Origin: Pseudomonadota bacterium
Lineage (GTDB): Bacteria > Pseudomonadota > Gammaproteobacteria > Burkholderiales > SG8-39
NCBI GenBank assembly: GCA_021811085.1
Contig: JAJZPQ010000032.1
Coordinates: forward strand, 1 to 43,101
Direction: 5' to 3'
Length of the DNA stretch: 43,101 nt
Part shown: one piece after another, positions 1 through 8,373 of the stretch
Layout: the number at the start of each line of letters is the position of its first letter
How positions within the stretch are numbered: the stretch's first letter is position 1
The notes under the pieces: model-generated
Seen by the model: only the letters and a program-made list of their open reading frames with translations
What the model was told of the DNA's origin: nothing
The model's database searches: none
Made by a program: the position numbers and the translations under genes

Positions 1-160
1 ACTTGCCCACCCCGTCCGGCCCGATGAAGCCGACCACGCAGCCGGCCGGAAGATCGAGATCCACTGCACTGAGGGCCTCTACCGCAGCATAGCGGTGCGT
101 CACGCCGCGCAGTCGCGCGACCGCTTGTCGCGGCGACTGTCGTTGCAGTGAAATGTTCAC
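1..160 (-). CDS. ABC transporter ATP-binding protein, RbbA/YhiH-like, N-terminal fragment (runs off the window)
   Basis: Only the first 53 codons are present. The GTG start at 160-158 overlaps the TGA stop of the upstream HlyD gene, so the two are translationally coupled. The visible residues form the beginning of an ABC nucleotide-binding domain, ending in the Walker A sequence GPDGVGK. The aspartate in the P-loop is typical of the RbbA/YhiH family of double-ATPase ABC proteins rather than of ordinary GPNGAGK exporters. In Enterobacteria this family is encoded next to the HlyD-type protein YhiI and acts as an efflux or ribosome-associated ATPase with a permease of the ABC-2 type. The pairing seen here supports the same module. 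The substrate is unknown, and everything after the P-loop is outside the window. Confidence 0.75.
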   Translation of the reverse strand, partial: MNISLQRQSPRQAVARLRGVTHRYAAVEALSAVDLDLPAGCVVGFIGPDGVGK

Positions 161-1224
161 TGCGGCAGCTTGACCTGCAGCTGGCTTGGCCATTGCGCAT
201 CAGCGGCCAGCCGAACGTAAGCCACACCGGGCAATCCGGTCTTTACCCGGGCCGGAAAGCGCTGCAGCAATTCGGGGGCCACGCGTGCCTTCACGCGGAA
301 TACCAGCTTCTGGCGCTCGGTGCTGGTCTCGACCGTCTTCGGCGTGAACTGCGCCTCCGAGGCGACGAAACTCACGCTCGCAGGAATGACGTACTGCGGC
401 GCGGCGTCGAGCACCAGCCGCGCTTCGGCGCCGATGGCAAGCTTGCCGGCCGTGGATTCCGGCAGGAAGAAATTCATGTAGACGTCGCTGAGGTCGATCA
501 GCGTCAGCACCTTGCCGCCGCTTCCAAGCACTTCACCCGGCTGCGCGACGCGGTGCTGTATGCGCCCGGCGCGAGGCGCCTTCAGGCTGGCGTCGGCCAT
601 TTCCACCTGCAGCCGTTCCACGGCGGCGCGCGTCGCCTCGATCGCGGATTCGGCTTCGGTCACCTGCGAGTGCGCCGCGACGATGTCGGAGTCCGCCTCG
701 AACACCTGCGACTGCGCAGCCGCCAAGCCGGCTTGGGCGCTTTCCCGCCTGCTGCGGTCCGAATCGAGTTTCTGCGACGTGATGAAGCCGCGCGCCACCA
801 GATCCTGCGAGCGCTTGAGTTCGGTTTCGGCCAGCGCCAATTCGGATTTGCGCTGCGCGACGACGGCCTCGGCGCTCGCGCGCATGCTTTGGCGCTGGCG
901 CACGATCGCAATCGCCGTGGCGCGCGCATTCTCGCTGCGCCTCACCTGCGCCTCGGCCTGGCGCAGTTCCGACGCGAGGCTGTCGGTGTCCATGCGCGCG
1001 ACCGTCTGTCCCGCCTGCACCATATCGCCTTCATCGACCAGGATCTCGCGCACGCGGCCCGCGGTCTTGGCGGCAATATCGACATCGACCGCCTCGATGC
1101 GGCCGTTGCCGCTGGCAAAGCCCGCGGACAGCGCTGCCGGCTGCTGCGATTGCCAGACCCAGTAGCCGGCGCCTCCAACCGCCAGCACCGCCGCTACCCC
1201 CAATAAACCCCAGCGCCTGTTCAT
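157..1224 (-). CDS. HlyD family secretion protein (membrane fusion protein), YhiI-like
   Basis: 355 residues, the same length as E. coli YhiI. An N-terminal signal anchor (about residues 5-25, rich in L, V, A and G) is followed by a biotinyl-lipoyl-like half (SGNGRIEAVDVDIAAKTAGR). A long alpha-hairpin or coiled coil follows (about residues 80-215, rich in A, E, Q and R), then the second lipoyl half (LKAPRAGRIQHRVAQPGEVL) and a beta-barrel. The protein should be anchored in the inner membrane and bridge the periplasm as the adaptor of an ABC efflux system. The next gene, overlapping by 4 nt, encodes the RbbA-like ATPase. The ATG start at 1224 gives a normal positively charged start before the anchor. 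Family assignment is firm; the transported compound cannot be deduced. Confidence 0.88.
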   Translation of the reverse strand: MNRRWGLLGVAAVLAVGGAGYWVWQSQQPAALSAGFASGNGRIEAVDVDIAAKTAGRVREILVDEGDMVQAGQTVARMDTDSLASELRQAEAQVRRSENARATAIAIVRQRQSMRASAEAVVAQRKSELALAETELKRSQDLVARGFITSQKLDSDRSRRESAQAGLAAAQSQVFEADSDIVAAHSQVTEAESAIEATRAAVERLQVEMADASLKAPRAGRIQHRVAQPGEVLGSGGKVLTLIDLSDVYMNFFLPESTAGKLAIGAEARLVLDAAPQYVIPASVSFVASEAQFTPKTVETSTERQKLVFRVKARVAPELLQRFPARVKTGLPGVAYVRLAADAQWPSQLQVKLPQ

Positions 1225-1367
1225 TGCCGCACTCCCATGGCGATGACCCGCCCGTTCGCAGGCCTATAGGGGATTTTTTACCGGAAGTCGGGCAGCGGCA
1301 CCTTGCGTTCTATCAACTCGGTAGTAATGGGACGCCCATTGGCTGGATGCGAATGCTATGACCCCGG

Positions 1368-2606
1368 TCAGCTCCCCATGCCCGGGAAACCGTTTGCACC
1401 TGTCTTGCGCAACAAGTAGATCTTCGCCAGCCCGCCTTGCGCGGTTTCGCGATAACTCGATTTCATGTCGCAGCCCGTTTCCCACATGGAGCGCACCACT
1501 TCGTCAAAAGACACGATGTGATGCCCGTCGGAGAGCAGCGCATAGGTTGCGCAGTCGACGGCGCGTACCGCAGCGATGGCATTGCGTTCGATACACGGAA
1601 TCTGCACGTATCCACCGATGGGGTCGCAGGTGAGCCCGAGGTGATGTTCCAGCCCCATTTCCGCCGCATATTCGATCTGGCGTACGGAGCCGCCCAATAG
1701 CTGAGCAGCGGCAGCGCCGGCCATGGCGCAGGCGGTTCCCACTTCCCCTTGGCAGCCGACTTCGGCCCCGGAGATCGACGCGTTGCGTTTGACGATATTT
1801 CCGATCATTCCGGCCGTGGCGAGCGCGCGGCAGATTTTCTCATCGGAGAATTGCAACTGTCGTTGCAGAAAAAACAGCACGGCCGGCAGCACGCCACAGG
1901 CGCCGCAGGTCGGCGCGGTGACGACCTCGCCGCCCGACGCGTTGGTTTCCGATACAGCCAGGGCGTAGGCAAACAGCAAGGCGGTTTCGCCGGAGTGGCC
2001 GGCCATGCTTTGCGCGCGCGCATAGTAGGCAGAAGCCTTGCGCGGCACATTCAATGAACCGGGCAGCCTCCCCTCTGTGTTCAATCCGGTTTCAATCGCC
2101 TTTTTCATGGCCACCCATACGCCGACCAGGTACGGCCAGATTTCCCGCCCCTCGTGCAGATCCGCAAGCTGCCAGAGCAGAAGACCTTCGCGCTCAGTCT
2201 GCTCCAGAATCTCCCGCATAGAGGTGTAGGGATAGACCTCGCCGCCGCCATCGGGCTTGCCGTCTTCATCCAACAAGGCGCCGCCGCCCACGGAATACAT
2301 GATGCGGGAGGCAACAATGTTTCCGGACGCATCGAGCGCCTCAAACTTCATGCCATTGGGATGACGCGGCAACGATTGCTCCGGCGCCCATACGATCTCA
2401 ACCGGCATCGGTGAAAACGGCTCACTGACTGCGACATCGGTCAGATGTCCGCGTCCGGTTGCGGCAAGGCTGCCGTAGAGCGTGACGCGCAGGCGCGCCG
2501 CTGCGGTTGTCGACGCGTTGAAGGCCTCTGCGGCAAAGCGTGGCCCCATGGTATGACTGCTGGAGGGGCCAAGGCCGAGCCGATAAAGCTCCCTGAGGGA
2601 ATTCAA
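1368..2606 (-). CDS. L-serine ammonia-lyase, iron-sulfur-dependent, single-chain
   Basis: 412 residues containing both SdaA beta and alpha regions. The beta domain begins with the catalytic loop GPSSSHTMGP (residues 13-22). The alpha domain carries C285 (GCQGEVG), C327 (TCDPIGG) and C338. The spacings of 42 and 11 residues match the known [4Fe-4S] ligands of bacterial L-serine dehydratases. The enzyme converts L-serine to pyruvate and ammonia. It is somewhat shorter than the usual ~455 residues, mainly at the C-terminus. The start used is TTG at 2606; an ATG at 2620 is out of frame by one base, so either TTG is used or a one-base deletion lies near the start. It is the last gene of the catabolic operon and probably performs its final step, but a related beta-substituted amino acid could be the real substrate. 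Confidence 0.88.
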   Translation of the reverse strand: MNSLRELYRLGLGPSSSHTMGPRFAAEAFNASTTAAARLRVTLYGSLAATGRGHLTDVAVSEPFSPMPVEIVWAPEQSLPRHPNGMKFEALDASGNIVASRIMYSVGGGALLDEDGKPDGGGEVYPYTSMREILEQTEREGLLLWQLADLHEGREIWPYLVGVWVAMKKAIETGLNTEGRLPGSLNVPRKASAYYARAQSMAGHSGETALLFAYALAVSETNASGGEVVTAPTCGACGVLPAVLFFLQRQLQFSDEKICRALATAGMIGNIVKRNASISGAEVGCQGEVGTACAMAGAAAAQLLGGSVRQIEYAAEMGLEHHLGLTCDPIGGYVQIPCIERNAIAAVRAVDCATYALLSDGHHIVSFDEVVRSMWETGCDMKSSYRETAQGGLAKIYLLRKTGANGFPGMGS

Positions 2607-2650
2607 GTTTCACGCACCATTATTAAAAGTCGTAGCTGGGTGATCTATCG

Positions 2651-4108
2651 TTACCCGCCTGCCTCCGCGTTGAACTCATCGATCATCTTGTCCAGTTCTG
2701 CAGTCTGGGTGCGCAGGCATCCCCAGTAATTCCTGTGGTCGTCCCATTGGGCACGCAGCTCTTCTACGGTCTTGCCGAGTTGTTCGACCCAAGAGAAATA
2801 CTTGAGCTGATGCACGCGGCGCTTGTCGACTTGCGAGAGCTCGAGCATATGGTCTGACGAAATGCCCGAGAGCCTGTCGTAATCGCGGTCAGCCTGACGC
2901 TGGTCGTATGCGCCACGTTCCGCGTCGAGCTCGGTCAAACGGCTCCGGTACATCGCCATGGAATCCGTGAATACGGTGAATACCACGTCGTTTTCCCCGA
3001 GTTCGTAGTATTTCGCGAATTTGATCGAGGCGATCATGTTGCCGACGCTGGAAATCCCCATCCATTCGAGTTGGTCGAGAACCTCCTTGCTGACTCCGTT
3101 TTCGGCCAGAACTTTTCTTCCGTCGGCCTCATTAAACAGTCGAATGAAACGAATCGGCAGTTCGTCGTCGACGCCGATTGCCGCGTCGGTTTCCCGCATA
3201 TTGTGGATCCAGGGGATATGTTTGTCGCCAATTCCCTCTATGCGATGATCGCCGAAGCCGTTCTCGAGGATAGTCGGGCACTGGAGAGCTTCGGCAACGC
3301 CTACCTTTGCCCCCGGGAAGTTGTCGCGAAGATAGGATCCTGCCGCCATTGTTCCGGCGGAACCCGAGGCAAGGACTGCGCCTGCAACCGAATCAGCCGG
3401 CTTGGCGATCGTCCTGAACACCTCCTCCATGGCCGGCCCGGTCACGTTGTAGTGCCAGAGGGAATTGGGAAGCTGGTCGAACTGGTTGAAGATGACCGCG
3501 TCGGGGCGCGTGCGTTCGAGTTCGATGCACTTGTCGAAGATTTCCTTTACATTGGATTCGCAGCCCGGCGTTGCGATGACTTCCTCGGCCATCGTCCTGA
3601 GCCAGGCAAAGCGCTCCTTTGACATGCCTTCCGGCAGGATTGCGACCGAAGGGCAGGAAAGCAGTCGTGATATGTATGCGCCGCCGCGGCAGTAATTCCC
3701 CGTGCTCGGCCAGACCGCTTTTTTGGTCGCGGGGTCGAAGCGGCCGGTCACGAGCTCGGGCAGGAGACAGGAAATGGCCGGGCCTACCTTGTGCGCTCCT
3801 GTCGGAAACCATTTGCCTGCGATGCCGACGATCCTCGCCTTGGTGCCGGTGATGGCGCGCGGAAGTTCCAAGAAATTGACACCGCCGAATCCGCCCCCTT
3901 TTTCGACAGGTTCGTTATGCCAGTTGATGCGAAACAGATTCCTGGGATGCACGTCCCACAGACCGATTCCTGCCAGTTCCTTTTTTACCGTGTCGGGAAT
4001 CTTTGCAGGGTCGCGCATCTGCGCATAGGTGGGGAGGATGATCCCTTTTTCCCTGCAGCGCTGGATGTTTTTCTTGCGCTGTGCTTCGTTGATTTTCAGG
4101 TCGATCAT
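2651..4108 (-). CDS. PLP-dependent fold-type II enzyme of unknown substrate (cysteine-synthase/TrpB-like)
   Basis: 485 residues. A tryptophan-synthase-beta or cysteine-synthase fold is indicated by the lysine in PTGAHKVG (K107, the likely PLP Schiff base), the asparagine/glycine loop in WPSTGNYCRGGA, and a later glycine-rich phosphate-binding stretch SGSAGTMAAGSY. About 60 residues precede the core and a ~100-residue helical tail follows, making it larger than CysK or threonine dehydratase (about 320-420). The ATG at 4108 has GGAG upstream. It sits 19 nt after the threonine-synthase-like gene and 44 nt before the serine ammonia-lyase. Family chemistry would be beta-elimination or beta-replacement on an amino acid with a leaving group. 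I recognise the superfamily but not a characterised member, so no specific reaction is assigned. Confidence 0.8.
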   Translation of the reverse strand: MIDLKINEAQRKKNIQRCREKGIILPTYAQMRDPAKIPDTVKKELAGIGLWDVHPRNLFRINWHNEPVEKGGGFGGVNFLELPRAITGTKARIVGIAGKWFPTGAHKVGPAISCLLPELVTGRFDPATKKAVWPSTGNYCRGGAYISRLLSCPSVAILPEGMSKERFAWLRTMAEEVIATPGCESNVKEIFDKCIELERTRPDAVIFNQFDQLPNSLWHYNVTGPAMEEVFRTIAKPADSVAGAVLASGSAGTMAAGSYLRDNFPGAKVGVAEALQCPTILENGFGDHRIEGIGDKHIPWIHNMRETDAAIGVDDELPIRFIRLFNEADGRKVLAENGVSKEVLDQLEWMGISSVGNMIASIKFAKYYELGENDVVFTVFTDSMAMYRSRLTELDAERGAYDQRQADRDYDRLSGISSDHMLELSQVDKRRVHQLKYFSWVEQLGKTVEELRAQWDDHRNYWGCLRTQTAELDKMIDEFNAEAGG

Positions 4109-4127
4109 CGTAGGTCTCCAGGTAATT

Positions 4128-5294
4128 TCAATCTTCCAGTCCCAATCCCAGCGCCGCGGCTTTGATGTCCTTCAAACCGGAGCCGGTGATGAGCAATATG
4201 CATGTTTGCGCTGCAGGCACGGATTCCCGCGTCTTGAGCCAGCCTGCGAAGGCGGCGCTCGAAGACGGTTCGGCGAAAAGGCCCGAAGCGGAAGAGAGCG
4301 TTTTCTGTGCGCAAAGGATCTCAGCGTCCGAAACGACGACCGCCTTGCCCCCGTATTTTTTAAGCTTGGCCAAGGCGTGCAGTCCGTTCCGGGGAACGTC
4401 GACTGAAATGGAGTCGGCTATCGTATTGGAAGGGATAGGGTCGCCAAAAGCATTGTTTCCGGACTGAGGCGAGGCGAGCGCGCGCGCGATGCCGCTCGAT
4501 CCTTGCGCCTGACAGGCCCAGATGGTCGGCATGTTGCGGATTTTTCCCAGCCTGAGCAGGTTTTCGAATCCCCGGTATACGCCCGCAAGAATGACGCCGT
4601 CACCTACCGGAACGAATACATGGTCAGGGGCGCCCGACCCGGCCTTGATCAAGTCTTCGGCGATTTCGAATGCAACGGTTTTTTTCCCTTCGATGGTAAG
4701 GGGGTTATAAGCCGTATTGCGCGAGAGAGAGCCGGTCCTGTTCGAATACTCGAGCGATAGCTCATACGCCTGGTCGTAGGTCCCGTCCACGGTGATGAGC
4801 TCGGCACCGTATTGCAGGACCTGAATGCGTTTGGCGAGCGGAGCCTTCGCGGGAAGGAATACCTTGACGCGGAGCCCGGCAGCGGCACCCACAGCAGCCA
4901 TGCTCGAGGCCGCATTGCCGGTGGACGCGAGAACTACTTCCCTGAGGCCATGCTTTCTGGCGAAGGCCGCGACCAGGAATGATGCCCGGTCCTTGAACGA
5001 GCCGGAAGGATTGCAGGTATCGTCCTTGAGCCACAAATTGGGAGCGCCAAATTCGTCCCTAAGGCGCAATGGTGACCAAAGCGGCGTGTTCCCGACTGGT
5101 ATTGGAGGAAACCACTTCTCCTCGACCGGCAATGGAATCGTACGGGGATCAGGCTCGCCTTCCCATTCCGCCTCGAGCACGCCTTCAAGCGGCCGGTCCT
5201 TTTCCTGCCGCATCGCGCAGGAATCGCAGAGATATCGGCCCGGAACAATATCGTACCTTGCTCCGCAGCTGTGACAACGGTAGATCCATTTCAT
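4128..5294 (-). CDS. Threonine synthase-like PLP enzyme with N-terminal zinc ribbon
   Basis: 388 residues from ATG 5294, chosen because GAAGG lies 7 nt upstream and the protein then begins at the zinc ribbon; an upstream TTG would add 16 unlikely residues. C7, C10, C23 and C26 form two CxxC pairs. The PLP lysine is K101 in NPSGSFKDRAS, followed by the cofactor loop ASTGNAASS and a C-terminal ITGSGLKD motif. The layout matches the archaeal/plant-type threonine synthase family. A separate biosynthetic thrC of the other class lies at 41636-43048, so this copy is unlikely to make threonine. Its place in a catabolic operon with carbamoylases and serine ammonia-lyase suggests an elimination, for example a diaminopropionate-type lyase reaction. 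That role is inferred, not shown. Confidence 0.82.
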   Translation of the reverse strand: MKWIYRCHSCGARYDIVPGRYLCDSCAMRQEKDRPLEGVLEAEWEGEPDPRTIPLPVEEKWFPPIPVGNTPLWSPLRLRDEFGAPNLWLKDDTCNPSGSFKDRASFLVAAFARKHGLREVVLASTGNAASSMAAVGAAAGLRVKVFLPAKAPLAKRIQVLQYGAELITVDGTYDQAYELSLEYSNRTGSLSRNTAYNPLTIEGKKTVAFEIAEDLIKAGSGAPDHVFVPVGDGVILAGVYRGFENLLRLGKIRNMPTIWACQAQGSSGIARALASPQSGNNAFGDPIPSNTIADSISVDVPRNGLHALAKLKKYGGKAVVVSDAEILCAQKTLSSASGLFAEPSSSAAFAGWLKTRESVPAAQTCILLITGSGLKDIKAAALGLGLED

Positions 5295-5376
5295 GTCCAC
5301 GCCTTCAATGCATATACCATGCTCGGCCCGCCCGGGCGGCAAAGCCCGGACAGGGTCGCGAGCATCGCAATCGGCC

Positions 5377-6414
5377 TCAGTTCTTGGAGGCCTTGTCGAT
5401 GGCTGCCTCGAATTCCTTCAGCATGGCTTCGCCGTCCTTGCCGTAGCTCTTCGCGATCTGAGCCTTGACCGCCGGCTGCGCCAGCGCGCGGAACTTGGCG
5501 ATTTCCGCCGGCGTGGGCGAGTAAATCTGCATTTTTTGCGCCAGCGCCGGCAACCCGCGGTCGGACGCCTCGATAATGCGGTTGATGCCGCGGCAGGCGA
5601 CGATCGCCGAGCGTGCGGCAGCGTTCACGACCGATTTCTCCTGCGCGGACAAACCGTCATAAAACTGCTTGTTGATCACCCACACATAGGGCGTGAATAG
5701 ATGATTGGTCAGCGTCAAATACTTCTGCACCTCGTCGAACTTGGCGAACTTGATGATCGGTATGGGATTCATCTCGCCGTCGGCGACGCCGGTCTGCAGC
5801 GAGGTGTACACCTCCGCCCAGTTGATCGCCACCGGCTGTCCGCCGAGGCTGCTGACCACCGCCTTGTGCGAGTCCAGGCCCATGGTGCGAATCTTCAGGC
5901 CTTTCATGTCTTCCGGCGTCTTGATCGGATGCTTGGAGTTGGTGAAGGCGAAGAAACCGCCGGAATCGCCGAAGCCGAGCACGTCGAGACCGGTTTTGGC
6001 GGTGATGTCGGCCGCCAGGTGCTTGCCGAATGGACCGTCGAATACGTCGTAGGTAACGGCAATGTTGGGATAGGCAAAAGGCACGTCGAGCACGCCTATC
6101 ATCGGGTACACCGAGGCGATGCCGCCGACGCTCGCGATCGTGGACTGCACCACGCCGGCCTTGACTTGCTGGATCACCTCGTTGTCTTTGCCCAGCTGTC
6201 CATCCGGAAAGATCTGCACCTTGACCGAACCGTTGGTACCGGCTTCGACCAGCGACTTGAACACCGTTGCCATCGCGGCGGAACCATTATCGAACGGATC
6301 GTTCTTGTTCAGGTGGGCGAGCTTGATGATTTTTTCGGCGTGTGCCGCTGCCGGCAGCATGCCCACAACAAGGCTGAGCGCTGCGGCTACTGCGATTGAT
6401 TTGAACATGCGCAT
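5377..6414 (-). CDS. dctP: TRAP transporter solute-binding protein (DctP family)
   Basis: 345 residues with a clear Sec signal peptide (MRMFKSIAVAAALSL then cleavage near AHAEKI). The mature part follows the DctP pattern: an opening beta strand IIKLAHLN, the segment FPDGQLGKDNEVIQQV, and the conserved region PEDMKGLKIRTMG containing the arginine that binds the substrate carboxylate in this family. The ATG at 6414 is preceded by GGAGGT with 8-nt spacing. The protein captures an acidic or zwitterionic organic solute in the periplasm and delivers it to the DctQM membrane part. Gene order is Q, M, P, with an 83-nt gap after dctM. The ligand is probably the N-carbamoyl or related amino acid handled by the adjoining hydrolases, judged only from context. 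Confidence 0.9.
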   Translation of the reverse strand: MRMFKSIAVAAALSLVVGMLPAAAHAEKIIKLAHLNKNDPFDNGSAAMATVFKSLVEAGTNGSVKVQIFPDGQLGKDNEVIQQVKAGVVQSTIASVGGIASVYPMIGVLDVPFAYPNIAVTYDVFDGPFGKHLAADITAKTGLDVLGFGDSGGFFAFTNSKHPIKTPEDMKGLKIRTMGLDSHKAVVSSLGGQPVAINWAEVYTSLQTGVADGEMNPIPIIKFAKFDEVQKYLTLTNHLFTPYVWVINKQFYDGLSAQEKSVVNAAARSAIVACRGINRIIEASDRGLPALAQKMQIYSPTPAEIAKFRALAQPAVKAQIAKSYGKDGEAMLKEFEAAIDKASKN

Positions 6415-6497
6415 GGAAAAGACCTCCGTCTAGGTTGGGTTACTCGGTTGATGCTCGGTTAGTGCTCGGTATCCGATTACCGTGATTGCTCACAGAC

Positions 6498-7778
6498 TCA
6501 TAGGCCGAGCAATCTTGGAACGGTCAGCGTCAGGCTGGGCCAATACGCCACCAGGAACAATACTGCCACCTCGGCGATCACGAATGGCCACATGGCCGCG
6601 CTGATGCGCTCAATGCTTTCGCCGCTGATCGAGCTCAGCACGAATAGGCTGGCGCCCACGGGCGGCGTCATGAGCCCGATGTTGAGCGCGAGCACGATCA
6701 TCAGCCCGGCCTGCACCGGATTCATCCCGATGGAGGCGGCCAGGGCGCCGAGGATCGGGCCGAGGATGATGAGGATGGCATTGATGTCCATGAACATTCC
6801 CAGCACCAGCAGCAGCAGCAAAATCATGAGAATGATGATGGGCGGATCTGAGGACACGCCGAGGAACAGATGCGTGATCATCTGCGGCAGCTGCATATAG
6901 GTCATCCACCAGCTCAGGATGGAGGCTGCAGCGATGATCAGGAACACCACTCCGGTGATGCGCGCGGTGCGCACCAGCATCTCCATCAGATCGGAGAAAT
7001 ACACCAGGCGATACACGAACCGGCCAAGAATCAGGGCGTAGAACACCGCAATCGCCGCGGCCTCCGTCGGCGTGACCACGCCGCTCAGGATGCCGCCGAG
7101 AATGATGACCGGCATGATCAGGGCGCTCAAGCTGCGACGGAAGGCGCGCAGGATGCGCACCAGACTCGGCCGCTCGCCGCCTTTGGGCAACTGCAGCCTG
7201 CGTCCCAGGCCGGCGATGACCGCCATGCAGATGAGGCCCATCACTACGCCTGGAAGAATCCCGGCGGCGAACAAGCCCGCAATCGACACGCCCATCATCG
7301 AGCCGTAGATTACCATCAGGTTCGAAGGCGGAATGGTGGGACCGATGATCGATCCGGCAACCACCACGGCGCAGGCGAACGGCCGCTTGTAGCCGTTCTT
7401 CTCCATCGCCGGCACCATGGTGCTGCCGAAGGCCGCCGCCTCGGCCACGGCGGCGCCGGTAATGCCGGCGAACAACACCGAGGACACCATGCACGAATGG
7501 GCCATGCCGCCGCGCAGATGGCCGACCAGTGCGTCAGCGAACTCGGCTAGGCGCGCGGTGATCCCGGCGCGATTCATGATCTCGCCGGCGAGGATGAACA
7601 GCGGCATGGCAAGGAAGGTGAACAGGTCCAGCCCGGCGAAATAGCGCTGCGGCGCCATCGTCAGCATCTCGGTGCCGCCGATCTGCATGATGCCGAGCAC
7701 CCCGGCGATCCCGAGCACGTAACCGATCGGTACGCCGATCACGAGGAGCGCGAAGAACACCGCGAGGACCCAAATCAT
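6498..7778 (-). CDS. dctM: TRAP transporter large permease (DctM family)
   Basis: 426 residues, the normal length for DctM. The start is ATG 7778 (MIWVLAVFFALLVIGVPIGY), overlapping the dctQ stop by 4 nt; a longer open frame to 8234 is only read-through of dctQ in another frame and has an arginine-rich non-membrane sequence. About 11-12 hydrophobic segments are visible, including the conserved GITGAAVAEAAAFGSTMVPAM and IIGPTIPPSNLMVIYG regions and the closing GLMTPPVGASLFV motif. It carries the substrate with sodium across the inner membrane. It is part of the catabolic operon and is translationally coupled to dctQ. Confidence 0.92.
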   Translation of the reverse strand: MIWVLAVFFALLVIGVPIGYVLGIAGVLGIMQIGGTEMLTMAPQRYFAGLDLFTFLAMPLFILAGEIMNRAGITARLAEFADALVGHLRGGMAHSCMVSSVLFAGITGAAVAEAAAFGSTMVPAMEKNGYKRPFACAVVVAGSIIGPTIPPSNLMVIYGSMMGVSIAGLFAAGILPGVVMGLICMAVIAGLGRRLQLPKGGERPSLVRILRAFRRSLSALIMPVIILGGILSGVVTPTEAAAIAVFYALILGRFVYRLVYFSDLMEMLVRTARITGVVFLIIAAASILSWWMTYMQLPQMITHLFLGVSSDPPIIILMILLLLLVLGMFMDINAILIILGPILGALAASIGMNPVQAGLMIVLALNIGLMTPPVGASLFVLSSISGESIERISAAMWPFVIAEVAVLFLVAYWPSLTLTVPRLLGL

Positions 7779-8323
7779 TGTGCTTCCTTCAAAATCGTGG
7801 CGGGCGGCGGGCCCAGGAAAAAATCGCGCACGCCCGTCAGCGCGAGTTGCACACACGCCAGCACCGACGAAACCGGCACTGCGGCGAACGGTATCCACAT
7901 CGTCATATCGAAGATAGTGGCGTATTGAGTCGCGCCCTGCTTCGTCATATCGATACCGAAGTAGGCGAGAAACGCGAAAAACGCGATACCGAGCGCGTCG
8001 ATCGCCACGCCCAGATACCGCTGCAGGTTCCGCGGCAGGCGCTCCAGCAGCGCGGTGACCGCCACATGCTCGCGCCGCGCGACCGCGCTGGAGACGGCCA
8101 GAAGCGCTGCCCAGATCATCAGATAGCGAGCGAGTTCTTCGGTCCAGGTCACGGGAAGCTCGATCACGTAGCGGCCGAATATCCCGACCCCCACATCGAG
8201 CACCAGCACCGCGAGGATCACCGCGCACAGCCACTCCACCCAGCGGTTGATGTAGGCGCTCGCCGCCGCACAGGCCTCGCCCAGTCGGTTCGGCCGCGCA
8301 TTTGCATGCATACTATTTGTCAT
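7775..8323 (-). CDS. dctQ: TRAP transporter small permease (DctQ family)
   Basis: 182 residues with four hydrophobic segments, the DctQ topology. The family signature is visible around FGRYVIELPVTWTEELARYL, where the WTEE acidic pair is characteristic. The stop codon overlaps the dctM start (ATGA). The gene lies 50 nt downstream of the D-carbamoylase gene. The small subunit supports the large permease and the periplasmic binding protein; it does not itself define specificity. Confidence 0.9.
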   Translation of the reverse strand: MTNSMHANARPNRLGEACAAASAYINRWVEWLCAVILAVLVLDVGVGIFGRYVIELPVTWTEELARYLMIWAALLAVSSAVARREHVAVTALLERLPRNLQRYLGVAIDALGIAFFAFLAYFGIDMTKQGATQYATIFDMTMWIPFAAVPVSSVLACVQLALTGVRDFFLGPPPATILKEAQ

Positions 8324-8373
8324 CGGTGGTCCATGTGTTATCGGTGACGGGCATTGCGGAAATGGTCAAAGCA

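Noticed and set aside
6440-6470. Short direct repeats of CTCGGT between dctP and dctM
   Set aside because: Three imperfect 6-8 bp units without palindromic structure; too little to call a regulatory site.
6498-8234. Long open frame extending DctM upstream by 152 codons
   Set aside because: The added part is arginine-rich, lies in another frame over dctQ and has no membrane character; ATG 7778 gives a normal-length DctM.
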